Assembly: GCF_000428945.1 (NCBI RefSeq)
Contig: NZ_KE386822.1
Span: forward strand, 1-64,000
Source of the DNA: Hamadaea tsunoensis DSM 44101
GTDB lineage: Bacteria; Actinomycetota; Actinomycetes; Mycobacteriales; Micromonosporaceae
Direction: 5' to 3'
Length of the DNA: 64,000 bases
The notes under the pieces were generated by a model. The model saw only the letters and a list, made by a program, of their open reading frames with translations, was not told the DNA's origin and did not search any database. The translations under genes were made by a program, and so were the position numbers. Position 1 is the stretch's first letter. Each line of letters starts with the position of its first letter. Positions 23,601 through 30,300 of the stretch are shown piece after piece.

Positions 23601-24971
23601 CGTGCCCAGCGTCGCGACCAGGTTGCCGTCGCGGTAGACGTTGTAGCCCGCCAGGCCGCTGCCGCCGGTGTCCGTCGACGCGCCCCAGGTCAGGATCACC
23701 GTGCTGCCCGCCGTGCTCGCGCTCAGCGTGCCGGGCACGCTCGGCGGTGTCGTGTCCCCTTGTCCTGTACGCGTCGCGGTGTTGCTGTTGCCCGACACGT
23801 TCCCCGCGACGTCGCGCGCCCGGACGAAGTAGGACACGGTCGCACTGGCCGGCTGGGTGTCGGCGTAGGTGAGCGTGCCCGCGCCGACGGAGGCGATCTG
23901 CGTACCGTCACGGAAGACGTCGTAGCCGGCCAGGCCCGAGCCGCTGTCGGTCGACGCGCCCCAGGCGAGCGTGATCGTCGTCCCCGAGGTGCTCAGCGAC
24001 AGGGTGCCCGGAACCGAGGGCGGTGTGACGTCGCCGCCGCCGCTCGCCGCGTACACCTCGAATTCGGAGATCTGACCCGCGGGCCAGGCGGTGTTCGCGG
24101 TGATGTTGATCCGCACGTAGCGGGCGGTGGCCGCGGTGAAGGTGATCGTCTTGGTGTTCCCGGCGGCCGGGTCGAACGCGTAGGCCGCGGATGCCGCGAT
24201 CGTGGTGAACGTGCTTCCGTTGGTGCTGCCCTGCACGCTCAGCGTCTGTGTACGCGCGCCCCAGCCGGCCGGGACCTTCAGCACGACCTTGCCCACGGAC
24301 TGGGCCGAGCCGAGGTCCACGCCGAGCCACTGCGGGAAGGCGTTGTTGGTCGACTCCCAGTAGGTGGCCTGATTCGCGTCGACCGTCCGGGACGAGTCGT
24401 AGACGTCGGCGTGCCCGCTCTCGGTCGTCGGCCGCCCCTGGGCGAGGTTCGTGCCGGCCGTCGCGGTTCCGTAGACCTCGAACTCGGACAGCTGCGCGGC
24501 GGTCCAGCCGGTGTTGGCCGTGATGTTGACGCGGAGGTAGCGGGCGGTCGCGGCCGTGAAGTTGATCGTCACGGCGTTGCCGGTGGACGGGTTGAAGGCG
24601 TACGCGGCCGACGCCACGACGTCGCCGAAGGTCGTCCCGTCCGAACTGGACTGCACGGCCAGGGTCTGCGTACGCGCGCCCCAGCCGGTCGGCAGCTTCA
24701 GCACGACCTGGTCGACGGCCGTGGCCGCGCCGAGGTCGATCCGCGCCCACTGCGGGAACGTGCTCCCGGCCGACTCCCAGTAGGTGGCCTGGTTGCCGTC
24801 GTTGAGATTCCCGGCACCGTACGCGCCGTTGACAGAACTTGCGCCGGCGGCCTTGCCGAGCGCGAGGTTGGGTCCACCGGCGGCATGCCCGCCGACGGAT
24901 CCGAGGAAGGTGGACACGAGGGTCGCGGCCAGGGCCAAGGCCGCCCCTCGAAGAAGCGGTGATCGATACAT
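20661..24971 (-). CDS. Secreted multimodular GH87-type alpha-1,3-glucanase/mycodextranase
   Basis: 1436-residue exported enzyme. After a signal peptide (about 1-31) come two F5/8-type C (discoidin) modules (about 33-170 and 173-310) and two fibronectin-III modules (about 315-495). Then follow a third discoidin module (about 500-645), two CARDB modules (about 650-860) and a CBM6/35-like module (about 865-1035). The C-terminal ~400 residues are a right-handed parallel beta-helix resembling GH87. The Asp of TYADGINLSNGS and the Asp pair of RTTGDDSLAVWS match the catalytic Asp trio described for that family. It probably cleaves alpha-1,3-glucan (fungal wall or dental-type mutan). AAGGA lies 6 nt before ATG 24971. 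The GH family call is from motif memory. Confidence 0.85.
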   Translation of the reverse strand: MYRSPLLRGAALALAATLVSTFLGSVGGHAAGGPNLALGKAAGASSVNGAYGAGNLNDGNQATYWESAGSTFPQWARIDLGAATAVDQVVLKLPTGWGARTQTLAVQSSSDGTTFGDVVASAAYAFNPSTGNAVTINFTAATARYLRVNITANTGWTAAQLSEFEVYGTATAGTNLAQGRPTTESGHADVYDSSRTVDANQATYWESTNNAFPQWLGVDLGSAQSVGKVVLKVPAGWGARTQTLSVQGSTNGSTFTTIAASAAYAFDPAAGNTKTITFTAATARYVRINITANTAWPAGQISEFEVYAASGGGDVTPPSVPGTLSLSTSGTTITLAWGASTDSGSGLAGYDVFRDGTQIASVGAGTLTYADTQPASATVSYFVRARDVAGNVSGNSNTATRTGQGDTTPPSVPGTLSASTAGSTVILTWGASTDTGGSGLAGYNVYRDGNLVATLGTVLTYSDGQPPTATVSYFVRARDGAGNLSGQGNTVTRTGTQPPGCTNVAQGKTVTASGSVFTFVPQNAVDGNLTTYWEGAAGYPATLTVALGANHTLTGVNVKLNPDASWGTRTQNIQVLGRDQAATTYTNLVNAADYQFVQGNNVVSIPVTATTADVQLKFSANTGAPSGQVAELEVCGTPAPNPDLTVSNPTWTPASPDETSSVTLSTTVTNTGDLASAATTVGFYLNGELKGTANVGALNAGASAAVTKSVGALPMGAYAVSVRVDPGNTVFEKNESNNTAANPTSMTVAQAPGPDLQVLSVSANPASPAAGVPVSFSVTLKNRGTTSTGVTTTTRVVVGSTTLDTPTAAVAAGATVNVAVNGSWIAVAGGATITATADAANAVAETNETNNSLAQPIVVGRGAAVPWTEYEAENANYTGTLLTADPLRTFGHTNFATESSGRKSVQLNTTGQYVEFTSTAATNSIVVRNSVPDSASGGGQDYSLSLYINGVFDRKITLSSKFSWLYGQTDDTEGLSQTPQANAARRLFDESHALLAQSYPSGTKFKLQRDAADSASFYIIDFIDLEQVAPQISQPAGCTSITTYGAVPNDGIDDTTAIQQAVMDDQNGVISCVWIPAGQWRQEQKILTPDPARGQYNQKGIRNVVIRGAGMWYTQLYTDTEPQNVVGNINHPHEGNVGFDIDDNAQISDLAIFGATKNRANRGHGLNGRFGKNTKISNVWIEHVNVGAWVGRDYTDTPAYWNPADGLEFTGMRIRDTYADGINLSNGSRNSKVFNSSFRTTGDDSLAVWSSTFVKDQSVDIGHDNHFTNNTIQLPWRANGIAIYGGYGNAIENNLVYDTMNYPGIMLATDHSPIAFSGTTTIANNALFRCGGVFWGENQKFGAITLYAPSTGIPGVVIRDTDISDSTYDGIQFKSGGGTLGVTITNVKIDKSNNGAGILAQNGSNGSATLSGVTITNSSTGDIVIEPGSNFHITGS

Positions 24972-25224
24972 GACTGTCCTTGTCGCTGAGGGGTGGAGCG
25001 GGCAGTCGTTCTCTGTACTCGCCAGCGAAAGAAGTGAACATTCATTTGTCGAAATTTTGCGCTGACTTGGCCAGGAACGTTACCGGCGTGCTACAACGAA
25101 ATCAACAGTCATGAAAGGACAAGGTCAGGACGCGACCCTGCCCCCCGTAGGGGTGGGCGGCCGGGGGCTTTCTCCGGGAACCCGCCTGATGCGCCTCGGG
25201 ATCCGCCCTTCCTACGGTCGATCC

Positions 25225-25893
25225 GTGAAGACGAATCCCCTCGCCGCGGCCGGCGTCGTCGCCGGTCCGCTCTTCCTCGCGGCCGCGACCGTCGAGGCCG
25301 CCACCCGCCCGGACTACCGGACGCTGCGCCACCCCATCAGCTCGCTCGCCCTCGGCCCCGGCGGCTGGACGCAGTCGGTCCTCTTCGTCGTCGCCGGCGT
25401 CCTGTGTGTACTGCTGACGATCGCCCTCGCGCGTACGCCGGGAGCGGGCACGCGCTGGGGCGTCTTCTGGCTCGGCCTGTGGAGTGTCAGCCTGGTCGGC
25501 GTCGGCCTCTTCGTCACCGACGCGGTCAGCGGCTACCCGGCGGGTACGCCCGACTACCCCGTCGGCACCCTAAGCGGTGCCCTGCACAACGTGTTCGCCC
25601 TGCTCGGCGCGATCGGCCTCGTCGGCTCCTTCGTCACGTGGCGGCGACGGGGCGGGGCGGCCTGGAAGGCGTACTCGATGGTGACGCTCTTGATCTTCGT
25701 CCTGACGTTCCTGCCGGCGGCGGCCGGCCTGGGGCAGGCGGCGGGCCTGGTGGAGATCGCGGGCGGCCTCGAACGCGTCGCCGTGTACGCGGCCTGGGCA
25801 TGGATCACGGTGCTCGCCTGGAAGCTCTACGGTGGACGCTTGGCGCTCAGCCAGGCCTCACGTGTTTTAGATCTGCCGGGTACCCGCTTTTAG
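25225..25893 (+). CDS. DUF998-like integral membrane protein
   Basis: 222-residue membrane protein with six or seven hydrophobic helices. The loop ATRPDYRTLRHPISSLALGPGGW is typical of DUF998 proteins, whose function is unknown. GTG 25225 follows TACGGT by 6 nt, indicating a leaderless start. The last ~10 residues and the TAG stop fall inside the 22-bp tandem repeat at 25864-25930, so the C-terminus has been shaped by the repeat. No neighbour shares an operon with it. Confidence 0.75.
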   Translation: MKTNPLAAAGVVAGPLFLAAATVEAATRPDYRTLRHPISSLALGPGGWTQSVLFVVAGVLCVLLTIALARTPGAGTRWGVFWLGLWSVSLVGVGLFVTDAVSGYPAGTPDYPVGTLSGALHNVFALLGAIGLVGSFVTWRRRGGAAWKAYSMVTLLIFVLTFLPAAAGLGQAAGLVEIAGGLERVAVYAAWAWITVLAWKLYGGRLALSQASRVLDLPGTRF

Positions 25894-25930
25894 ATTTGCC
25901 GGTGATCGGTTTTGGATCTGCCGGGATGAG
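25864..25930. repeat. Three imperfect 22-bp tandem repeats at gene 3' end
   Basis: Three adjacent copies of a 22-23-bp unit of the form (G/C)TTTT(A/G)GAT(C/T)TGCCGG begin at 25864, 25887 and 25909. The first copy encodes part of the C-terminus of the DUF998 protein and the second holds its stop codon. Confidence 0.8.
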
Positions 25931-26096
25931 GGACGTGCTTCTGCCGGCGGGTCGATGCGTCGTGTGACCCCATCTCCCAATGTCTGGCCTGGTGGTTTGC
26001 GTGTGAGCGGAATGTGAGGAGCGCTCCGCCAGACTGGCCGGTGGAGCGGGGGCGGGCCGAGCCGTCACTCGCCCATAGCCTTTTTGGGGGGATGAC

Positions 26097-26492
26097 GTGG
26101 GGGAGTCGGGCGAACAGCTGGGGGCCGACCTGAATCGCATGTGGAAGGTCGCGAACCGGATCCTGCCGGACCTGTCGGCCGAGTTCGCGGCGGCCCGGCG
26201 CGCGGTCTGCGGTACGCGGTCGACGCTGGCCGGATTTCCGTCGGTGCCGGAGGTCAACAACGGCCTGGCGCGATGCGCGTCCGAGCAGCCGTGGCTGGAT
26301 CTGCGGGACGAGCTGGACAAGATCCTGCTGGACACCGTCGACAACATGAACGACACCGCGACGGCGCTCGACATGGCCACGAAGGCGTACGCGAGCACGG
26401 ACGCGGCGGCCGCCGCGGAGTTCGACCGCGAGCGCGACCAGATCGGTTACACCCCGCCGAAAACGGGCCACCTCTGGCGGGAGGACTTCTGA
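26097..26492 (+). CDS. Unrecognised helical protein, first of a WxG-type pair
   Basis: 131-residue, probably all-helical soluble protein. Function not recognised. Its size, Ala-rich helices and tight coupling to the next gene recall the small partners seen in type VII (ESX) secretion gene pairs, but it lacks a clear WxG motif. A GGGGGG stretch precedes GTG 26097. One base separates its TGA from the ATG of the next gene. It ends with IGYTPPKTGHLWREDF. There are no ESX ATPase or membrane genes in the window. Confidence 0.55.
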   Translation: MGESGEQLGADLNRMWKVANRILPDLSAEFAAARRAVCGTRSTLAGFPSVPEVNNGLARCASEQPWLDLRDELDKILLDTVDNMNDTATALDMATKAYASTDAAAAAEFDRERDQIGYTPPKTGHLWREDF

Positions 26493-26493
26493 C

Positions 26494-27435
26494 ATGGGCT
26501 TCGCCGAGGATCTGATGGGCAAGGCGGCCGAGATCGAGAAGCAGGCGTTCGAGATCGGTTTCGGCGAGATGGGCGGCGAGATGGACTTCGGCTTCCTGCC
26601 GTTCGTCGACCACAACCACAACTGGGACGGCTTCATGGCGAACGTCCAGGGCGTCGCCGGACTGTTCGCACCGTTCACGGCGATGCCGACGGACGATCAC
26701 TTCGAGGCGGCCATGGCCGAGCTGCGGTCGGCCATGCAGACGCTGAGCCCGGGGGACATGATGAACGACCCCATGGGCGGTGGCGTGGGCGTCCCGGCCA
26801 ATCCCTACCTGACCATGAGCGAGGTCCACGATCTCATGCACGTCTGGACCGGCGCCGCGGCCGACGACTTCCAGAAGCACTTCGTGGCTCCGTTCCCGGC
26901 GTACAGCCACAACCAGTTCATGCTGGCGACCGTGCTGCACAGCGGGCTGGCGGCCCAGCAGGTGCTCTGGAACACCGCGCGGACGGACATCATGAAGGTC
27001 GCCGACAACACGCTTGAGGCGCTGAACTGCATCAAGCACGCGGACCACCAGCGGACGTCCATGCAGTGGACCATCCTCGGCGCGGTGGTCGCCACGATCT
27101 CGGCACCGGAAGGCGGTGCGGCGATCGTCTTCTACACCGGGCTGTCCAGCGCCTTCTCGCTCGCGGGCGCCAAGGAGGGGCAGATGAAGGACAAGGAGCC
27201 GACCGGCTCGGTCGACGGCGACACCGCCGCGGCGGTCCTGCGCAGCATGAAGGAGGCGATCGACACGACCAAGGCCCAGGTCGCGGCCGGCGACCAGAAG
27301 ATCGCGGAGGTCATGGGGCAGGCCCTGGAGGCGGCCCGGACGCAGCGGGAGCACTTCATCGCGCCGCGGCCCGATCTGGATCAGGCGACGCCGGCCACGG
27401 TGATGTCGCAGACATTCCTCGGCAAACCACTGTAG
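26494..27435 (+). CDS. Unrecognised helical protein with WTG (WxG-like) motif
   Basis: 313-residue protein of predicted amphipathic helices. W118-T119-G120 in DLMHVWTGAAADDFQKHF looks like the WxG turn of ESX/WXG100 substrates and their longer relatives, with a helical hairpin on both sides. One hydrophobic stretch (about 190-225, WTILGAVVATISAPEGGAAIVFY) could enter a membrane. It is coupled to the preceding gene. The role may be secretion-related or toxin-like, but no toxin domain was recognised. A bidirectional terminator follows. Confidence 0.55.
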   Translation: MGFAEDLMGKAAEIEKQAFEIGFGEMGGEMDFGFLPFVDHNHNWDGFMANVQGVAGLFAPFTAMPTDDHFEAAMAELRSAMQTLSPGDMMNDPMGGGVGVPANPYLTMSEVHDLMHVWTGAAADDFQKHFVAPFPAYSHNQFMLATVLHSGLAAQQVLWNTARTDIMKVADNTLEALNCIKHADHQRTSMQWTILGAVVATISAPEGGAAIVFYTGLSSAFSLAGAKEGQMKDKEPTGSVDGDTAAAVLRSMKEAIDTTKAQVAAGDQKIAEVMGQALEAARTQREHFIAPRPDLDQATPATVMSQTFLGKPL

Positions 27436-27461
27436 GCAGAAGGCTGTAGACAGAAGAAAGC

Positions 27462-27488
27462 AGGGGCCGTCCGGATCGGGCGGCCCCT
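27462..27488. terminator. Bidirectional terminator
   Basis: An 11-bp stem with one G-U pair (27462-27472 with 27478-27488) and a GGATC loop separates two convergent genes that end at 27435 and 27496. Confidence 0.8.
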
Positions 27489-27495
27489 CCTCGGC

Positions 27496-28083
27496 TCACC
27501 AGCCCCGCGCGCGCCATTCGGGGATCGAGGGCCGCTCCGCGCCCAGCGTCGTCGGCTTGCCGTGCCCCGGCCACACCACGGTCCCGTCCGGCAGCCGGTC
27601 GAAGATCTTCGTGGTGACGTCCCGCAGCAGCGACGCGAACGCGGCCGCGTCACCCCACGTGTTGCCGACTCCGCCCGGGAACAGGCTGTCCCCGGTGAAG
27701 ATCTGCGGCGGATCGCCCCGGTGGAGGAGCGCCACCGAGCCCGGCGTGTGCCCCACGAGGTGGATGACCTCCAGGTCCACGTCCCCGACGCGTACCGTGT
27801 CGCCGTCGGTGATCGGGTCCGTGGCGACCGGGAGCGCGCCGGCGTCGGCCGGATGGGCGAGCACCCGCGCTCCCGTCGCCGCCACGACCTCCGCCAGCGC
27901 GCCCCAGTGGTCGCCGTGGCGGTGGGTGGTGACGATCGTCGCCAGGGGCTCGGGCCCGATCCACGCGAGCAGTCTCGCCGGTTCGGCGGCCGCGTCGATC
28001 AACAGCCGGTCACCGCCGGCCTCCAGCAGGTACGCGTTGTTGTCGCCGGGACCGACCGAGAGTGAGCGTACGCGCAAGGTCAT
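27496..28083 (-). CDS. MBL-fold metallo-hydrolase (glyoxalase II-like)
   Basis: 195-residue metallo-beta-lactamase-fold hydrolase. The metal site is complete: THRHGDHWG (HxHxDH), GHTPGS, GDSLFPGG and PGHG supply the usual His/Asp ligands. It is related to hydroxyacylglutathione hydrolases, in actinomycetes probably acting on mycothiol or other thioesters. ATG 28083 starts with TLRVRSLSVGPGDNNAYLLE. It is divergent from rsgA, near uvrA, a neighbourhood also seen in other actinomycetes as remembered. Confidence 0.88.
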   Translation of the reverse strand: MTLRVRSLSVGPGDNNAYLLEAGGDRLLIDAAAEPARLLAWIGPEPLATIVTTHRHGDHWGALAEVVAATGARVLAHPADAGALPVATDPITDGDTVRVGDVDLEVIHLVGHTPGSVALLHRGDPPQIFTGDSLFPGGVGNTWGDAAAFASLLRDVTTKIFDRLPDGTVVWPGHGKPTTLGAERPSIPEWRARGW

Positions 28084-28179
28084 ATCGGCCAGCGTAACGA
28101 AATTGGGGTGCGCCCGCGTCAGCGGCCGTTGACCATGGTGTCAGGTCGGCGCGTGGCCGGCCCGGGAGAAACGAGGAAG

Positions 28180-29214
28180 ATGAAACAGCTGGGGTGGGAT
28201 GACCGCTTCGCGGACGCGTACGCCCGCTATGACCGGATCGACACGCGACCCGGCCGGGTGATGCGTGTGGACAGGGGCGTGTGCACGGTGCTGACCGAAT
28301 CCGGCAGCGACCGTGCGAGCCTGGGTGGTGGCGTACTGGCGCAGGGAGCGTCCGACCCGGTACATCTTCCCTGCGTGGGCGACTGGGTCGTGGTACGCGA
28401 CTGGCCCGATCGGCGTACGACGCTGGAGGCCGTGCTGCCGCGCCGGACGGCCATCGTGCGGCGTACCGCCGACAAGGATTCGACCGGCCAGGTGCTGGCC
28501 GCGAACCTGGACGTGGCCGCAGTCGTGGAGCCGCTGGACAGCGGGCCGGATTTCGGGCGTATCGAGCGCCTGCTCGCGCTGGCCTGGGACTCGGGCGCGC
28601 GGCCGCTCGTGGTGCTGACGAAGGCCGACGTGACCGCGCACGCGGAAGCCGTCGCCGACCAGGTACGCGAGGTCGCCCCGAACGTCGAGGTGCTGACGGT
28701 CAGCGCGGACACCGGCCAGGGCCTGGACACGCTGCGCCCGTACGTGGCGCCGGGTCGCACCCTGGCGCTCATGGGCCGCTCCGGTGCGGGCAAGTCGTCG
28801 CTGGTCAACGCGTTGGCCGGGGCGACGGTCATGATGACCCAGTCCGTACGCCGGGTCGACGGCAAGGGCCGCCACACGACGACCTACCGCGCGCTCGTGC
28901 CGATGCCGAACGGCGGTGCCGTCATCGACACCCCGGGCCTGCGCGGTGTCGGTCTGCTGGACGGCAGCGTCGGCCTGCAGGAGGCCTTCGCCGACGTGGA
29001 CGAGCTGGCCATGGACTGCCGGTTCGCGGACTGTACACACTCGACGGAGCCGGGCTGCGCGGTGCAGGCGGCGCTCGACGACGGCGAGCTGACCGCCCGG
29101 CGCTGGGCGAGCTGGCTGCGGCTGCGCAAGGAGCTCGAGCACGAGTCCAAGCGGCGGGCGGTCCGCCTCCGCGAAGAGGAGCGGGCGGTCCGCAACCGCT
29201 ACAAAGGGCGTTAG
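28180..29214 (+). CDS. rsgA: Ribosome small-subunit-dependent GTPase A
   Basis: 344-residue circularly permuted GTPase that helps mature the 30S subunit. An OB-like N-terminal domain precedes the permuted G motifs: G4 TKAD, then G1 GRSGAGKSS, and G3 DTPGLR. A C-terminal zinc knuckle reads CRFADCTHSTEPGC. ATG 28180 (MKQLGWDD) is preceded by GAGGAAG. An in-frame ATG at 28135 is possible but its extra residues look non-coding. It ends in the Arg/Glu-rich helix usual for RsgA. A family A palindrome lies 113 bp after its stop. Confidence 0.92.
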   Translation: MKQLGWDDRFADAYARYDRIDTRPGRVMRVDRGVCTVLTESGSDRASLGGGVLAQGASDPVHLPCVGDWVVVRDWPDRRTTLEAVLPRRTAIVRRTADKDSTGQVLAANLDVAAVVEPLDSGPDFGRIERLLALAWDSGARPLVVLTKADVTAHAEAVADQVREVAPNVEVLTVSADTGQGLDTLRPYVAPGRTLALMGRSGAGKSSLVNALAGATVMMTQSVRRVDGKGRHTTTYRALVPMPNGGAVIDTPGLRGVGLLDGSVGLQEAFADVDELAMDCRFADCTHSTEPGCAVQAALDDGELTARRWASWLRLRKELEHESKRRAVRLREEERAVRNRYKGR

Positions 29215-29225
29215 ATCTTTTAGGG

Positions 29226-29312
29226 CAAAGCATCATCCGCCGCGGCTCGGTCACGGTTTCCCCCCAACCCCCGCCGGGCACTGCTTGGCCCGGCCTTTGT
29301 CGCGACTGTCCG
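29226..29312 (+). repeat. Family B repeat, partial copy 3
   Basis: It retains the GCATC-TCCGCCGCGG-TCGGTC block and the CTTTGTCGCGACTGTCCGA block of family B, with a divergent centre. A further fragment of the second block lies at 29457-29485. Confidence 0.65.
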
Positions 29313-29327
29313 ACTCGTTCCCGTAGG

Positions 29328-29407
29328 GGTCGACGATCTTGCGCGAATGTCCGGGCACTTCGGGTGTATCGGACGAAATTCGAGGCATTCGCGCAAGATC
29401 GTCGACC
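29328..29407. repeat. 3'-end palindromic repeat, family A, copy 3
   Basis: 80-bp copy with the longest arms of the family: 22 bp, perfect, at 29328-29349 and 29386-29407. It lies 113 bp after the rsgA stop codon. Confidence 0.9.
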
Positions 29408-29456
29408 ACCCTTGAAGATCGGGGCACCGTCCGACCCTGGCGGGTTCCGGCGGGTT

Positions 29457-29485
29457 CTGGCTTTGTCGCGACTGTCCGATATAGG
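29457..29485 (+). repeat. Family B repeat, fragment
   Basis: Only the CTTTGTCGCGACTGTCCGATATA end of family B is present, matching the inverted end of copy 2 at 29833-29858. Confidence 0.6.
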
Positions 29486-29508
29486 TGCCGGGCGCGGGTC
29501 GGGTGAGG

Positions 29509-29654
29509 TGATCGTTTACGGCTGCGGTGTCGAAACAGCCACCCGATGCATGATCGTTTACGGTTCTGGAGCGCGTTTGACGGGTTCTGCTACACCTGAC
29601 GCGTCATCGATCATGCAGATCGGGCCGGATTTACACCCCTGCCGTAAACGATCA
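29509..29654. repeat. 146-bp foldback (MITE-like) element
   Basis: Terminal arms 29509-29530 and 29633-29654 pair over 22 bp with two mismatches, the outer 14 bp (TGATCGTTTACGGC) being perfect. A direct copy of TGATCGTTTACGG occurs inside at 29551-29563. A second inner pair (CCCGATGCATGATCG near 29542, CGATCATGCAGATCGGG near 29608) nests within. It has no coding capacity and no clear target-site duplication. Confidence 0.7.
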
Positions 29655-29832
29655 AGAAATTAGCGCGCCGTGTCCGCCTGACGGAAGATCGTTCCCGCAT
29701 CACGGGCAAACGGTTGGTAGCCGAACGGCGTGGACGTGATCCACAGCGGCTGAGATGTCAAAACGTGCCCCATCTCCAAGATTCATAGCGGTCGGGATGT
29801 AGGAAAACGGCCTCTACCAATGTCCAAAGCCG

Positions 29833-30013
29833 CTATATCGGACAGTCGGGACAAAGTCTGGGCGGGGTTCGGGGTCAACGGTGACCGGACCGCGGTGGAC
29901 GATGCGTCGCCCCACTCAGGTGGCAGTGGAGTCCCCGGAGCGCAGCGACAGGGGCGGAACGGTCTCCCGCGCGAGGAGCGGAAGTGAGGTCGACGAACCC
30001 GGGACAATATCTT
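29833..30013 (-). repeat. Interspersed repeat, family B, copy 2
   Basis: About 180 bp that reads on the minus strand like 11319-11476, with shared blocks in the same order and intervening short indels. It is the most complete pair of the family in this window. Confidence 0.8.
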
Positions 30014-30177
30014 GAAAAGATCTTGACCATGTCCGTCGACACGCGGCCGGGGTTCGGACACACGTCCGAAGCCTGGGCGCTAGAGTCGTCGGCGGACCCC
30101 CGGCCTTCGCGTACGGAGCGTGACGGTGACGTTGGCTACGCTGGTGGGGGATCACGGGCATAACGCGTGATGCGTTC

Positions 30178-30200
30178 TTGTCATACGTGGGGTCTACAGT
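30178..30200 (+). promoter_or_regulatory. RecA-NDp (PafBC-type) promoter of uvrA
   Basis: TTGTCA (30178-30183), 11 nt, then TACAGT (30195-30200). This spacing and the words match the mycobacterial DNA-damage promoter written tTGTCRgtg-N8-TAnnnT, which is activated by PafBC rather than repressed by LexA. No LexA palindrome was seen. Transcription would start near 30207, giving a leader of about 94 nt. Confidence 0.65.
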
Positions 30201-30206
30201 CTCGGC

Positions 30207-30224
30207 AGGGCACTTCTGTGCCCT
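30207..30224 (+). promoter_or_regulatory. 5' hairpin in uvrA leader
   Basis: A perfect 7-bp stem AGGGCAC / GTGCCCT with a TTCT loop begins at the predicted transcription start, so the uvrA mRNA would carry a 5'-terminal hairpin that could slow decay. Confidence 0.5.
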
Positions 30225-30300
30225 AAAAGTCCGATTTTGACGTCCGATGGGGATGTCCGATGTTCCTGGGCCTGTTCAGCTGTACCTGTGGGGAGCGACC

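Larger units (their letters stand above)
29215..30177. other. Gene-free repeat nest upstream of uvrA
   Basis: No credible gene is seen in nearly 1 kb. It contains, in order, family B fragments (29226-29312 and 29457-29485) flanking family A copy 3 (29328-29407), a 146-bp foldback element (29509-29654), and family B copy 2 inverted (29833-30013). Short inverted words (ATAGCGG / CCGCTAT) lie at 29788-29838. The stretch looks like a landing pad for small mobile or recombinogenic repeats. Confidence 0.75.

Noticed and set aside
20088-24962. A 1624-codon plus-strand reading frame opposite the GH87-type gene
   Set aside because: It is a GC-bias shadow: low-complexity Arg/Val/Gly-rich sequence with no domain, while the minus strand has a signal peptide and recognisable modules.
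29215-30177. A gene or pseudogene in the rsgA-uvrA gap
   Set aside because: No frame shows codon bias, a start with a ribosome site, or family motifs; only repeats were found.
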